NCBI GenBank assembly: GCA_903837305.1
Contig: CAILUB010000046.1
Coordinates: 1-22,854 of the forward strand
DNA: 22,854 nt
Origin: an uncultured Cytophagaceae bacterium
Lineage (GTDB): Bacteria; Bacteroidota; Bacteroidia; Cytophagales; Spirosomataceae
Direction of reading: 5' to 3'
The translations under genes and the position numbers were made by a program. Every line of letters starts with the position of its first letter. Position 1 is the first letter of the stretch. Below, one piece after another: positions 14,559-22,656 of the stretch. The notes under the pieces were generated by a model. It was not told the origin of the DNA. It did not search any database and saw only the letters and a list, made by a program, of their open reading frames with translations.

Positions 14559-15593
14559 TTAATGTATTTTACGTTGATCTAAAGCTCTCTGATAATCTGC
14601 TGCATTCTTCCTATGCTCTTCATAGGTAACTGCAAAAGCGTGGTTCTCAGAAAAATCAGCATTAGCACAGAAGTAAATGTAGCTGTGGTGTTCGAGATTC
14701 AGTACTTTATCTATCACATCGCTAGGAACAATTGAAATGGGGCCAGGAGGCAAACCCGTGTTTCTATAGGTATTATAGGGAGAATTAAGCGCTGTATATT
14801 TACTAGTCACCCGCTTAATGGAAAAATCTTTCCATGCAAAAACTACAGTAGGATCTGCTTGAAGAGGCATATTGGCCTGCAAACGATTCCAGTAGACACC
14901 AGCAACACGTGCCTGCTCTTTAGGATTTTTAGATTCACCATAAACAATGCTGGCTAGAATCGAAACCTGAACTGGAGTCAAACCTAATTTCAACGCTTCT
15001 GCTTTTCTTTTGTCCGTCCAAAACTTCACATAAGCTTTATTCATCTTTTCCAAAAACTCTGGAAAAGACGTTGTCCAATTCACCTCATATGTATTCGGAA
15101 CAAAAATAGCCGGACTTGTTTCGGAAGTAAAACCCCATTTTTGCATTAATTCTGAGGAATCCAATACAGCATAAATAGCAGCAGAATCATAATCAGTCTG
15201 ATGGGCGATGCGTCCTGCAATATCCTCTTTTAATCTGAAGTTGTTAATGACCACTTTATAGGCATCTTGACGTCCATTCCTTAGTTTGCGCAATAATTCC
15301 CAGTTACCCATTTCACTATGTATAACATAGCGACCAGGACGTACTTTCTCTGGATAGTTTAATACCTTCGCCAGAAATCGAAAGCTCAATTGATCACGGA
15401 CTAAATCGTGCTTTTTCAATGTATCCAAAACCGTTTCATAGGTAGCATTTTCAGGAATGAATAACTCGAACGGTTGTTTGGCTTCTACTCTAAAATTAGG
15501 AGTTTTAAACACTTGCCAAACATAGTAAGAGAACATGGCTGACACCAAACTGAAAACCAAAATAAAAATCTTGATACGCTTATTCTTAACCAT
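14559..15593 (-). CDS. mltG: Endolytic murein transglycosylase MltG
   Basis: 344 residues. One N-terminal membrane anchor (about 8-26), a LysM-like domain (about 40-110) and a catalytic YceG domain (about 115-340). It cleaves nascent glycan strands in the periplasm, setting their length. Glu220 in ASIVYGES aligns with the E. coli catalytic Glu218 in ASIIEKET as I recall it. The supporting blocks ARVAGVYWNRL, LQADPTVVFAW and NTYRNTGLPPGPIS are all present. It follows the Ldh-family gene and leads the thioesterase, each with a TAA-T-ATG junction. Confidence 0.95.
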   Translation of the reverse strand: MVKNKRIKIFILVFSLVSAMFSYYVWQVFKTPNFRVEAKQPFELFIPENATYETVLDTLKKHDLVRDQLSFRFLAKVLNYPEKVRPGRYVIHSEMGNWELLRKLRNGRQDAYKVVINNFRLKEDIAGRIAHQTDYDSAAIYAVLDSSELMQKWGFTSETSPAIFVPNTYEVNWTTSFPEFLEKMNKAYVKFWTDKRKAEALKLGLTPVQVSILASIVYGESKNPKEQARVAGVYWNRLQANMPLQADPTVVFAWKDFSIKRVTSKYTALNSPYNTYRNTGLPPGPISIVPSDVIDKVLNLEHHSYIYFCANADFSENHAFAVTYEEHRKNAADYQRALDQRKIH

Positions 15594-15594
15594 A

Positions 15595-16674
15595 TTAATC
15601 TAATTTAAAATCTAAGTTAAAACGAGAGGCTAAGGATTTTAAATCCTCCACCACAGGAACTAATAAAGGAATTCCCTCCACACGACGAATCACTTCTAAT
15701 TCACGTTCAGGGTCACCTGGAATGAGGACTTGCTTGCCTTCCACAGCTTTGGCAGACCTAAAGCGACGAATCCATTTATCCATATCTTTTGTAAAATCCT
15801 CCGCTGGTCTAAATGCATCTACGCGCATAGCACCTAAAAAATGACCCGTTCCATTCCCTACCGTCTCTCCTGCCTGCATAAATCCTGCAGTCGCAAATGG
15901 AGGCACCCAAGGGCCAAAATTTGCGCCAGACAATACACCAGATAAGATATCTACAATCGCACCCAAACCATACCCTTTGTGAGATCCATGTTCTCTATCT
16001 CCACCTAATGGTAACAAGGCTCCTCCATTTTTAATCGCAAAAGCATCATTGCAAGGATCACCATTTGCATCCTGTACCCAGCCATCTGGCGTATCTAAAC
16101 CTTTTCGCTGAAGTATTTCTAATTTACCATATGCCACTGCAGTTGAAGCAAAATCAGCCACAAAAGCAGGTTCTTCATTCGCTGGAATAGCCACTGCAAT
16201 CGGATTTGTTCCGAGTAATTTTTCCATTGAAAATGTGGGGGTTACTAGAGGAGCAGCATGTGTCATGGCCCAACCTATCATTTGGGATGGAAGAGCTTTC
16301 ATTGCGTGATAACCAGCAATACCGAAGTGATTAGAATTCTGAACAGCTACCCAACCCGTACCTGCCAAAGCCGCTTTTTCACAGGCAATTTCCATTGCCT
16401 TAGGAGCCACTATCAGTCCTAAACCACGATCTCCATCTAAAGTAGCAGTTGAAGGCGTTTCATGTAAAACTTTTACCTGTGGTTTTGTGTTTAATCTCCC
16501 GTTATCGAAGAGACGAACATATCCTGCTAAACGAGCGACCCCATGAGAATCAATTCCTCTTGCATCTGCAGATACAAGGACATCGGAAGCAAGGTATGCC
16601 TCTTCCTCACTACAACCAATGGCCGTAAAAACAGAAGCTACATATTTTTTTAATAAGTGATAATCTGCCTGCAT
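15595..16674 (-). CDS. Ldh-family oxidoreductase (malate/L-lactate dehydrogenase-like)
   Basis: 359 residues, typical of the NAD(P)-dependent AllD/ComC/YlbC/YiaK family, which is unrelated to classical lactate dehydrogenases. DSHGVARLAGYV (42-53) carries the conserved His, and NSNHFGIAGYHA, LGTNPIAVAIP and SHKGYGLGAIVDILSGVLSG are family blocks around the cofactor and active site. Members oxidise malate, sulfolactate, ureidoglycolate or related 2-hydroxy acids; the substrate is not decidable here. It is the first gene of the five-gene minus-strand operon, with a perfect TATCTTTG at 16698-16691 about 17-24 bases before the ATG, so its own leader is very short. Confidence 0.88.
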   Translation of the reverse strand: MQADYHLLKKYVASVFTAIGCSEEEAYLASDVLVSADARGIDSHGVARLAGYVRLFDNGRLNTKPQVKVLHETPSTATLDGDRGLGLIVAPKAMEIACEKAALAGTGWVAVQNSNHFGIAGYHAMKALPSQMIGWAMTHAAPLVTPTFSMEKLLGTNPIAVAIPANEEPAFVADFASTAVAYGKLEILQRKGLDTPDGWVQDANGDPCNDAFAIKNGGALLPLGGDREHGSHKGYGLGAIVDILSGVLSGANFGPWVPPFATAGFMQAGETVGNGTGHFLGAMRVDAFRPAEDFTKDMDKWIRRFRSAKAVEGKQVLIPGDPERELEVIRRVEGIPLLVPVVEDLKSLASRFNLDFKLD

Positions 16675-16690
16675 AGTATAAAATAAACCA

Positions 16691-16698
16691 CAAAGATA
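16691..16698 (-). promoter_or_regulatory. Promoter -7 element of the Ldh-mltG operon
   Basis: TATCTTTG on the minus strand is a perfect TAnnTTTG. The surrounding 15 bases (16690-16704) match those around the WbqC promoter (11716-11730) at 14 positions. The predicted start near 16685 gives a leader of about 11 bases. No well-placed TTTG -33 element is seen. Confidence 0.5.
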
Positions 16699-16735
16699 AT
16701 TAGAACTATTGGTAATAATATTGCCAAAATGAACC

Positions 16736-16743
16736 TAAATTTG
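16736..16743 (+). promoter_or_regulatory. Promoter -7 element of the glutamate-synthase-like operon
   Basis: TAAATTTG is a perfect TAnnTTTG and predicts transcription from about 16750, roughly 15 bases before the ATG at 16765. Only an imperfect TTG lies upstream (ATTG at 16708-16711, 24 bases away). Confidence 0.45.
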
Positions 16744-16764
16744 AACCATTAATTCATCAACTCT

Positions 16765-18324
16765 ATGAACATTTTATCCTCCGCCTGGTTTTGGATAACA
16801 CTCTTCGCTATCCTTGTTATTATTCGTGACGTTTTCATTCAAAAAAGCCACACCATCACCCACAATTTTCCCATTGTAGGCCATTTTAGATATTGGCTTG
16901 AACGCATTGGTCCTGAAATTAGGCAATATATAGTAGCGAATAATCGAGAAGAATTACCATTTAACCGTCAAGAGCGCTCTTGGATCTATGCCTCTTCTAA
17001 GAATGAAAATAACTTACAAGGCTTTGGAACAGATCAAGACTTCAGCTCACCTGGCTATATTTTTATCAAAAACGCGATGATGGGATTTAATCCATCAAAA
17101 GAGCACTTATACCACAAGAACCCTGGTGTTTTACCAGCTGCAAAAGTCATAGGCGCATATCATAAAAGAGCTAAACCCTATCGACCTTATTCCATTGTTA
17201 ATATTTCGGGTATGTCATATGGTTCTTTATCTGCCAAGGCAGTAGAATCTTTAAATAAAGGAGCACTTTTAGCTGGATGCTATCACAACACGGGCGAAGG
17301 CTCCTTATCACCTTACCACCAAAACGGTGCTGATGTGATGCTAAACATTGGAACAGCGTATTTTGGCGTTAGAGAATTAAATGGGCGTTTTTCGATGGAG
17401 AAGCTAAAACAAAAAGTGGTTGAAAATCCCTGTATTAAGGCAATTGAATTAAAACTTTCCCAAGGGGCGAAACCAGGAAAAGGCGGAATGCTACCTAAAT
17501 CCAAAATCAATAAAGAAATTGCAGAAATTCGTCACATTCCGATGGGTCAAGATGCGATGTCGCCTGCCTTTCATTCAGAGTTTTCTACTGTTCCAGAAAT
17601 GGTAGAATTTATAGAAGCGATGGCCTCAGAAACGGGTTTGCCCGTGGGTGTAAAATCAGCGATTGGTAAACTGGAACAATGGGAAGAATTAGCGGCCTAC
17701 ATGGAAAGACACGGTAAAGGCCCAGATTTCATCACTATTGATGGAGGGGAAGGAGGAACTGGTGCAGCACCACACGCCTTCGCTGACCACGTTTCAATGC
17801 CATTCACTTTTGCCTTTGCGAAAGTTTACCAGATTTTCCAACGACATAATTTAACGGACAAAATCTTCTTTATTGCTTCAGGAAAGTTAGGGTTTCCAGA
17901 GAAATCCTTGATGGCTTTCGCTATGGGAGCAGATAGCATTCACATTGCACGTGAGGCAATGATGTCCATTGGGTGTATTCAAGCACAAAAATGCCATACA
18001 AACCACTGCCCTACTGGCATTGCAACATCCAATAAGTGGCTACAAGCAGGAATAGACGTAACGTTAAAAAGCGAACGCTACTACCGCTACCATTATACAC
18101 TCGTTAAAGAGATCGCAGAAATCACACATGCTTGTGGATATGAACATCCTGCTCAAATGACAATGGATGATATCGAATGGTCCATGGGAGACAACAACCG
18201 AACAATGGCACTTTCGAAGGCTTTAGGATATTCTAAAACGGAAACAAATTATCCTGGATTAGAAGAATTAGTCAAATGTCCGCATTTAGGTGGTCTAAAT
18301 GCAAGAAAACGGCTATCTTTGTAA
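16765..18324 (+). CDS. Membrane-anchored FMN-binding glutamate-synthase-family protein
   Basis: 519 residues. One N-terminal membrane segment (about 7-25) precedes a stand-alone glutamate-synthase FMN domain. SGMSYGSLS (148-156), NTGEGSLSPYH (175-185), GAKPGKGGMLP (234-244) and DGGEGGTGAAP (326-336) are the flavin and phosphate-binding blocks. Cys404, Cys410 and Cys415 form the C-x5-C-x4-C pattern of the 3Fe-4S site. It lacks the amidotransferase and the GXGXG C-terminal domain of a full GltB, so on its own it cannot hydrolyse glutamine. It is probably an FMN/Fe-S oxidoreductase of unknown substrate, as for most members of this short family. It starts the operon with the ABC-F and plug genes. 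Confidence 0.9.
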   Translation: MNILSSAWFWITLFAILVIIRDVFIQKSHTITHNFPIVGHFRYWLERIGPEIRQYIVANNREELPFNRQERSWIYASSKNENNLQGFGTDQDFSSPGYIFIKNAMMGFNPSKEHLYHKNPGVLPAAKVIGAYHKRAKPYRPYSIVNISGMSYGSLSAKAVESLNKGALLAGCYHNTGEGSLSPYHQNGADVMLNIGTAYFGVRELNGRFSMEKLKQKVVENPCIKAIELKLSQGAKPGKGGMLPKSKINKEIAEIRHIPMGQDAMSPAFHSEFSTVPEMVEFIEAMASETGLPVGVKSAIGKLEQWEELAAYMERHGKGPDFITIDGGEGGTGAAPHAFADHVSMPFTFAFAKVYQIFQRHNLTDKIFFIASGKLGFPEKSLMAFAMGADSIHIAREAMMSIGCIQAQKCHTNHCPTGIATSNKWLQAGIDVTLKSERYYRYHYTLVKEIAEITHACGYEHPAQMTMDDIEWSMGDNNRTMALSKALGYSKTETNYPGLEELVKCPHLGGLNARKRLSL

Positions 18325-18325
18325 A

Positions 18326-20191
18326 ATGTTATCAATATCCAATTTAAACTTCTATTTCGGAAGTCGCGCCTTATACGAAGGAGCAAGTTTACACATAAAG
18401 CCTAAAACTAAAATCGGTTTAATCGGTGCCAATGGAACCGGTAAATCTACTTTATTGCGCCTAATTTCTGGAGAATATACGCCAGATGGAGGAACAATTT
18501 CTAAGTCAGGCGATTGCACAATCGGGTTCCTGAATCAAGATCTATTGTCTTATCAAACGGATGATAGCATTTTGAATGTGGCCATGCAGGCCTTTGAAAA
18601 ACAGTTAGAATTACAAAAAGATATCGATGCCGTGCTTCATAAGATGGAAACAAATTATGAAGACAAAGACATCGATGTACTTGCTAAACTTCAAGAGGAT
18701 TTTGAACGTTTGGACGGATACACAATTCAATCGCGCACAGAAGAGATTTTAGAAGGTTTAGGTTTTAGCACGGATGATTTACAGAGACCATTGAAATTAT
18801 TTTCAGGAGGTTGGAGAATGCGTGTCATGCTCGCGAAATTATTGTTACAAAAACCAGCCTTACTCCTACTGGATGAGCCTACTAACCACTTGGACTTACC
18901 GTCCATCGAATGGGTTGAAAAGTACATCCACGATTATGAAGGTTCGATTGTGGTAGTATCCCACGATCGTTATTTCTTAGATCGCACGATTGATAACATT
19001 GCCGAAGTTTCTGGCGCAAAAATCACCTTATATCCGGGTAACTATTCTTTCTACATGGAAGAAAAAGCGCTTAGAAATGAGATTCAAAAAGGAGCATTTG
19101 AGAACCAACAATCTCAAATTCGCCAGACAGAGCGTTTTATCGAACGCTTTAAGGCTAAAGCTTCTAAAGCCAGACAAGTACAATCAAGAGTAAAAGCGTT
19201 AGATAAAATCGACATCATTGATGATGTCATTGATGAAAAAGCAAAAGTTAATTTCAAATTTAACTTTGGTACGGAACCGGGAAGATTTATTTTGTTTTTA
19301 GAACATATTTCCAAAGCATTTGGAGAGAAAGTGATCTTAAAAAATACATCAGCTACGATTAACCGCGGTGATAAAATCGCTTTAATCGGTGCCAATGGAA
19401 AGGGTAAATCGACATTACTTCGTATCATTTCAGGTACAGAACAAATCGAAGGCGAAAGACGAACTGGTCATAATGTGATCGAATCCTTCTTTGCTCAGCA
19501 CCAATTAGAAAGTTTAACGGTTGAAAATACCTTAATAGATGAATTGAAAGGCACAGGAACGACCAAAACAGAGATGGAATTGCGTTCCGTATTGGGTTGT
19601 TTCTTGTTCTCAGGTGAAGAGGTATTTAAAAAGATCAAGGTCCTTTCTGGTGGAGAAAAATCTCGTGTAGCTTTAGCTAAAGTATTAATTTCCGAAGCCA
19701 ACTTCCTTTTACTCGATGAGCCTACCAATCACTTGGATATGCAATCGGTGAATATCTTAATTCAAGCTTTGCAACAATATGAGGGAACCTATGTTGTTGT
19801 ATCCCACGATCGTTATTTCGTTAGTAATATAGCCAATAAGATTTGGTACATAGAAGATCATGAAATCAAGGAATACCCAGGTTCTTTTGATGAATACGAG
19901 ACCTGGATGGCTACAAGGGAAACCCCTAAACCCGTTTCTTTGAAGGCAGCTTTGAAAGCTAAACCAGAGTTAGCTCCTGTGGAAGCAAAGACACCTAATC
20001 AAGCCAAGCAAATAGAAAAGCTTGAAGCCGAAATTATGGAAACCGAAAATCGCATCGCCACTATCGAAGCCCAAATGGTAGATTTAGCTAATCAAGCAGA
20101 TTACACGGGCCTTAAGCAATTAGAAATTTCATTAGCAACTGAAAAGAATAATTTACAGACTATCACTGCTGCTTGGGAAGCATTAATTTAA
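18326..20191 (+). CDS. ABC-F family ATPase (ribosome-associated type)
   Basis: 621 residues from the ATG at 18326, one base after the upstream stop. An in-frame ATG at 18299 would add nine residues and overlap the previous gene by 26 bp, so it is less likely. Two ATP-binding modules and no membrane segment define ABC-F. Module 1 has GANGTGKST (34-42), FSGG (159-162) and LLLDEPTNHLD (180-190). Module 2 has GANGKGKST (355-363), LSGGEKSR (440-447) and LLLDEPTNHLD (461-471). The charged linker at about 240-320 is the part that reaches toward the P-site tRNA in characterised members. A C-terminal coiled coil (about 560-621) resembles Uup-like tails. It most likely acts on stalled or assembling ribosomes; antibiotic resistance is possible but not indicated. 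Confidence 0.93.
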   Translation: MLSISNLNFYFGSRALYEGASLHIKPKTKIGLIGANGTGKSTLLRLISGEYTPDGGTISKSGDCTIGFLNQDLLSYQTDDSILNVAMQAFEKQLELQKDIDAVLHKMETNYEDKDIDVLAKLQEDFERLDGYTIQSRTEEILEGLGFSTDDLQRPLKLFSGGWRMRVMLAKLLLQKPALLLLDEPTNHLDLPSIEWVEKYIHDYEGSIVVVSHDRYFLDRTIDNIAEVSGAKITLYPGNYSFYMEEKALRNEIQKGAFENQQSQIRQTERFIERFKAKASKARQVQSRVKALDKIDIIDDVIDEKAKVNFKFNFGTEPGRFILFLEHISKAFGEKVILKNTSATINRGDKIALIGANGKGKSTLLRIISGTEQIEGERRTGHNVIESFFAQHQLESLTVENTLIDELKGTGTTKTEMELRSVLGCFLFSGEEVFKKIKVLSGGEKSRVALAKVLISEANFLLLDEPTNHLDMQSVNILIQALQQYEGTYVVVSHDRYFVSNIANKIWYIEDHEIKEYPGSFDEYETWMATRETPKPVSLKAALKAKPELAPVEAKTPNQAKQIEKLEAEIMETENRIATIEAQMVDLANQADYTGLKQLEISLATEKNNLQTITAAWEALI

Positions 20192-20196
20192 TCCTT

Positions 20197-21423
20197 ATGA
20201 AGACCTATATCTCGCTTTTGCTTTTTCTAGGTCTTCCATTAACAATTTTATCGCAAATAGAATCTCGAATTCACCATTCAAATATTCAAACCGCTTTTAT
20301 TCAAACAGCGGAAAAGTACATTCATCCCAATGTTGTACTAAACCTAGGATCAGAAAATTCATCCTCCTTAAAATTTGATGATTTGGGGCTTAATTATCCT
20401 TCCTATTATTTCAGAATAATACATTGCCAGTCTAACTGGACCCCATCCCCATTATCTGAAATAGAATATTTGTCAGATTTTAATGATATTCCGCTCAGAA
20501 ATCCGGAATCCTCTCTAGGTACTAAGGTTCCTTACTTGCATTATACCGTACCCATTCCTAGTCTAAAAGTTAGCGGGAATTACATAGCAATGGTCTACAA
20601 TAAACGAAATAAGAAAGACACGGTTCTTTGTGTCAGATTCTCCGTAGCAGAACAGCTGGTAAAAATGCAAACGTCTTTTTCGTATGCCAAAACCAATGCC
20701 TTACGCTACAGTCACCAGACCATCGATTTCAAATTAACTATTCCCCCTAACTTAAACTACGCAGGCGATGAACAATTAAGCATACAGGTTCGCCAAAACC
20801 ACCATTCTATAAACCTTTTACATCATCTTCCTACAGGTCAATTCAATCTTCAAGAAAATAGTCTCTCCTTTCCATTTTTCGGACAGGAAAATGCTTTCCC
20901 TGGTTCTAATGAGTTTAGGCTAATAGATTTGCGTAGTTCGCAACAGAAACTTTCATTTGTCGACCAAATTATAACAAGCGAAAAAATAAACTTAATTAAT
21001 TCGCAAATTGAACAGCCGCAAGGATTATACCCTTATGTTCAGCGAAATGATTTGAATGGTTCCTATGTTATAGAATCCTACGAAAATCGAGAAAATCCAT
21101 TACAAGCAGACTATGTACAATGCACTTTTCGTTTGAAAACTAAAGACAATTTAGAGGAAATCTATGTTGTAGGAGGATTTAATGACTATTCACTTTCTTC
21201 AAGATTGCAGTATAACCCCTCTTCAGGATTACTCGAAAACAAACAAATTTTAAAGCAAGGGATTTACAACTACCAGTTTAGAAGCAAAAATCCCCCTAAT
21301 TCAACATTAGAGGGAAATTACGCTCAAACCGAAAACCTCTATGAGGTTCTCATTTATTATCAGAAACCAGGCACAAGATATGACGCGCTGGTGGGGTATA
21401 GCTCAGTTGTCAGTGGGCAGTAG
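20197..21423 (+). CDS. Type IX secretion system plug protein (DUF5103 family)
   Basis: 408 residues from the ATG at 20197, five bases after the ABC-F stop; an in-frame TTG at 20173 would precede the signal peptide and overlap the ABC-F gene. The signal peptide (hydrophobic 4-18, cut near SQ at 19-20) sends it to the periplasm. The block from about 44 to 130, including YYFRIIHCQSNWTPSPLSEIEYL and SGNYIAMVY, is characteristic of DUF5103, and a second beta domain (about 300-400) carries VVGGFNDY and IYNYQFR-like sequence. In Flavobacterium this family was seen as the Plug that seals the SprA translocon of T9SS when idle. It implies a T9SS elsewhere in the genome. The final residues VVSGQ are encoded by a CAGT heptamer repeat and may not be native to the family. 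Confidence 0.88.
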   Translation: MKTYISLLLFLGLPLTILSQIESRIHHSNIQTAFIQTAEKYIHPNVVLNLGSENSSSLKFDDLGLNYPSYYFRIIHCQSNWTPSPLSEIEYLSDFNDIPLRNPESSLGTKVPYLHYTVPIPSLKVSGNYIAMVYNKRNKKDTVLCVRFSVAEQLVKMQTSFSYAKTNALRYSHQTIDFKLTIPPNLNYAGDEQLSIQVRQNHHSINLLHHLPTGQFNLQENSLSFPFFGQENAFPGSNEFRLIDLRSSQQKLSFVDQIITSEKINLINSQIEQPQGLYPYVQRNDLNGSYVIESYENRENPLQADYVQCTFRLKTKDNLEEIYVVGGFNDYSLSSRLQYNPSSGLLENKQILKQGIYNYQFRSKNPPNSTLEGNYAQTENLYEVLIYYQKPGTRYDALVGYSSVVSGQ

Positions 21424-21450
21424 TCAGTCCGAAGGAAATGAGTCCGAAGG
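21404..21450. repeat. Heptanucleotide CAGTnnn repeat and a short direct repeat at the plug gene stop
   Basis: CAGT recurs every seven bases at 21404, 21411, 21418 and 21425 (CAGTTGT, CAGTGGG, CAGTAGT, CAGTCCG). The third unit supplies the TAG stop (21421-21423). Immediately after, AGTCCGAAGG occurs twice, at 21426-21435 and 21441-21450, 15 bp apart. Confidence 0.7.
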
Positions 21451-21462
21451 TAAAAGCAATTT

Positions 21463-22566
21463 CTAGACATTAAAGCGGAAGTGCATAATGTCTCCATCCT
21501 GCACCAAATACTCCTTACCTTCTACGCTTAATTTTCCAGCTTCCTTACATCCTGCTTCTGTTTTATAAGCAACATAATCAGCTAACTTGATTACCTCAGC
21601 CCGAATAAAACCACGCTCAAAGTCCGTATGAATCACACCAGCAGCTGCTGGCGCTTTCCATCCTTTTTGAATAGTCCATGCACGTACTTCTTGAACTCCT
21701 GCAGTGAAATAGGTAATTAAATTTAACAAGTGATAAGAACTACGAATCAATTTATCTAAACCTGATTCCTTTAAACCATATTCTTCTAGAAACATGGCAC
21801 GATCATCCAAGTCTTCCATCTCTGCAATTTGAGCCTCTAAGGCAGCACAAACAACAACCACTTCTGCATTTTCAGAAGCTACATTTGCTTTCAGCTCATC
21901 AACATACTGATTTCCGCCAGCAGCAATAGAAGCCTCATCCACATTGGCCACATATATCACCGGCTTATCAGTTAACAGATATAAATCCCCTATGGCCGTT
22001 TGACGAAGTTCATCATCCATCACTACGGTACGAGCTGATTTTCCCTCCTCTAATGTTTTTTTGAACTGTTGTAGAGCTGCCAATTCAGCTTTTGCCTTTG
22101 CATCTCCAGCCTTAGCCGCTCTTTCAGTTTTAGAAATTTTCTTATCAACAGAATCTAAATCTTTAATCTGTAATTCTAAATCAATAATTTCTTTATCACT
22201 TACAGGATTCACGCGACCTTCCACGTGTACAATATTTTCATCCTCAAAACAGCGAACTACGTGAATTATGGCATCCACCTCACGAATATTAGCTAAAAAC
22301 TTATTTCCTAAACCAGCTCCAGTCGAAGCTCCCTTCACTAACCCAGCTATATCAGTAAACTCAATAACCGTAGGTAATATGCGGTTAGGCTTCACTAATT
22401 CAGCTAATATATTTAAGCGATCATCCGGCACTGTAACTATCCCCACATTGGGCTCAATCGTACAAAAAGGATAATTTGCTGCTTCTGCCTTATTAGAAGA
22501 AATAGCACTAAATAAAGTTGATTTACCTACGTTAGGCAATCCGACAATTCCACAAGTTAATCCCAT
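21463..22566 (-). CDS. ychF: Redox-regulated ATPase YchF (OLA1/Obg-like)
   Basis: 367 residues, standard length for this universally conserved P-loop ATPase of the Obg group, which binds the ribosome and hydrolyses ATP rather than GTP. Walker A is GLPNVGKS (9-16) and the switch region holds FTDIAGLVKGASTGAGLGN (about 70-88). YVANVDE replaces the canonical NKxD guanine-specificity motif, consistent with ATP use. A charged coiled-coil insert (about 135-175) follows, and a C-terminal TGS domain ends in VQDGDIMHFRFNV. TACTTTTG at 22596-22589 is a perfect -7 element giving a leader of about 17-20 bases. It is convergent with the plug gene across a 39-bp gap holding the short repeats. Confidence 0.96.
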   Translation of the reverse strand: MGLTCGIVGLPNVGKSTLFSAISSNKAEAANYPFCTIEPNVGIVTVPDDRLNILAELVKPNRILPTVIEFTDIAGLVKGASTGAGLGNKFLANIREVDAIIHVVRCFEDENIVHVEGRVNPVSDKEIIDLELQIKDLDSVDKKISKTERAAKAGDAKAKAELAALQQFKKTLEEGKSARTVVMDDELRQTAIGDLYLLTDKPVIYVANVDEASIAAGGNQYVDELKANVASENAEVVVVCAALEAQIAEMEDLDDRAMFLEEYGLKESGLDKLIRSSYHLLNLITYFTAGVQEVRAWTIQKGWKAPAAAGVIHTDFERGFIRAEVIKLADYVAYKTEAGCKEAGKLSVEGKEYLVQDGDIMHFRFNV

Positions 22567-22588
22567 AGTTATTTTAAAAATGAAAGCA

Positions 22589-22596
22589 CAAAAGTA
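22589..22596 (-). promoter_or_regulatory. Promoter -7 element of ychF
   Basis: TACTTTTG on the minus strand is a perfect TAnnTTTG, placed between the upstream terminator and the ychF ATG at 22566. A TTTG -33 element is not seen at the usual 19-21 bases, which would fall within the terminator stem. Confidence 0.5.
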
Positions 22597-22608
22597 CGGC
22601 TAAAAATC

Positions 22609-22638
22609 AAAAAGCCCCTGATTTCTCAGAGGCTTTTT
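22609..22638 (-). terminator. Intrinsic terminator downstream of the DUF3276 gene
   Basis: The arms 22609-22621 and 22626-22638 form a 13-bp stem with one mismatch and a 4-base loop. Its outer part is five A facing five T, so it can act on either strand. On the minus strand the T-run and GATTTTT lie downstream of the DUF3276 stop codon. It insulates that gene from ychF. Confidence 0.85.
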
Positions 22639-22656
22639 CGAATATTTTAAAGAATA

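Noticed and set aside
18299..18325. Earlier ATG for the ABC-F gene
   Set aside because: It would overlap the upstream gene by 26 bp and add residues unlike ABC-F N-termini. The ATG at 18326 gives MLSISNL and the one-base junction seen elsewhere.
20173..20196. Earlier TTG start for the plug protein
   Set aside because: It puts eight residues before a clean signal peptide and overlaps the ABC-F gene; the ATG at 20197 is better.
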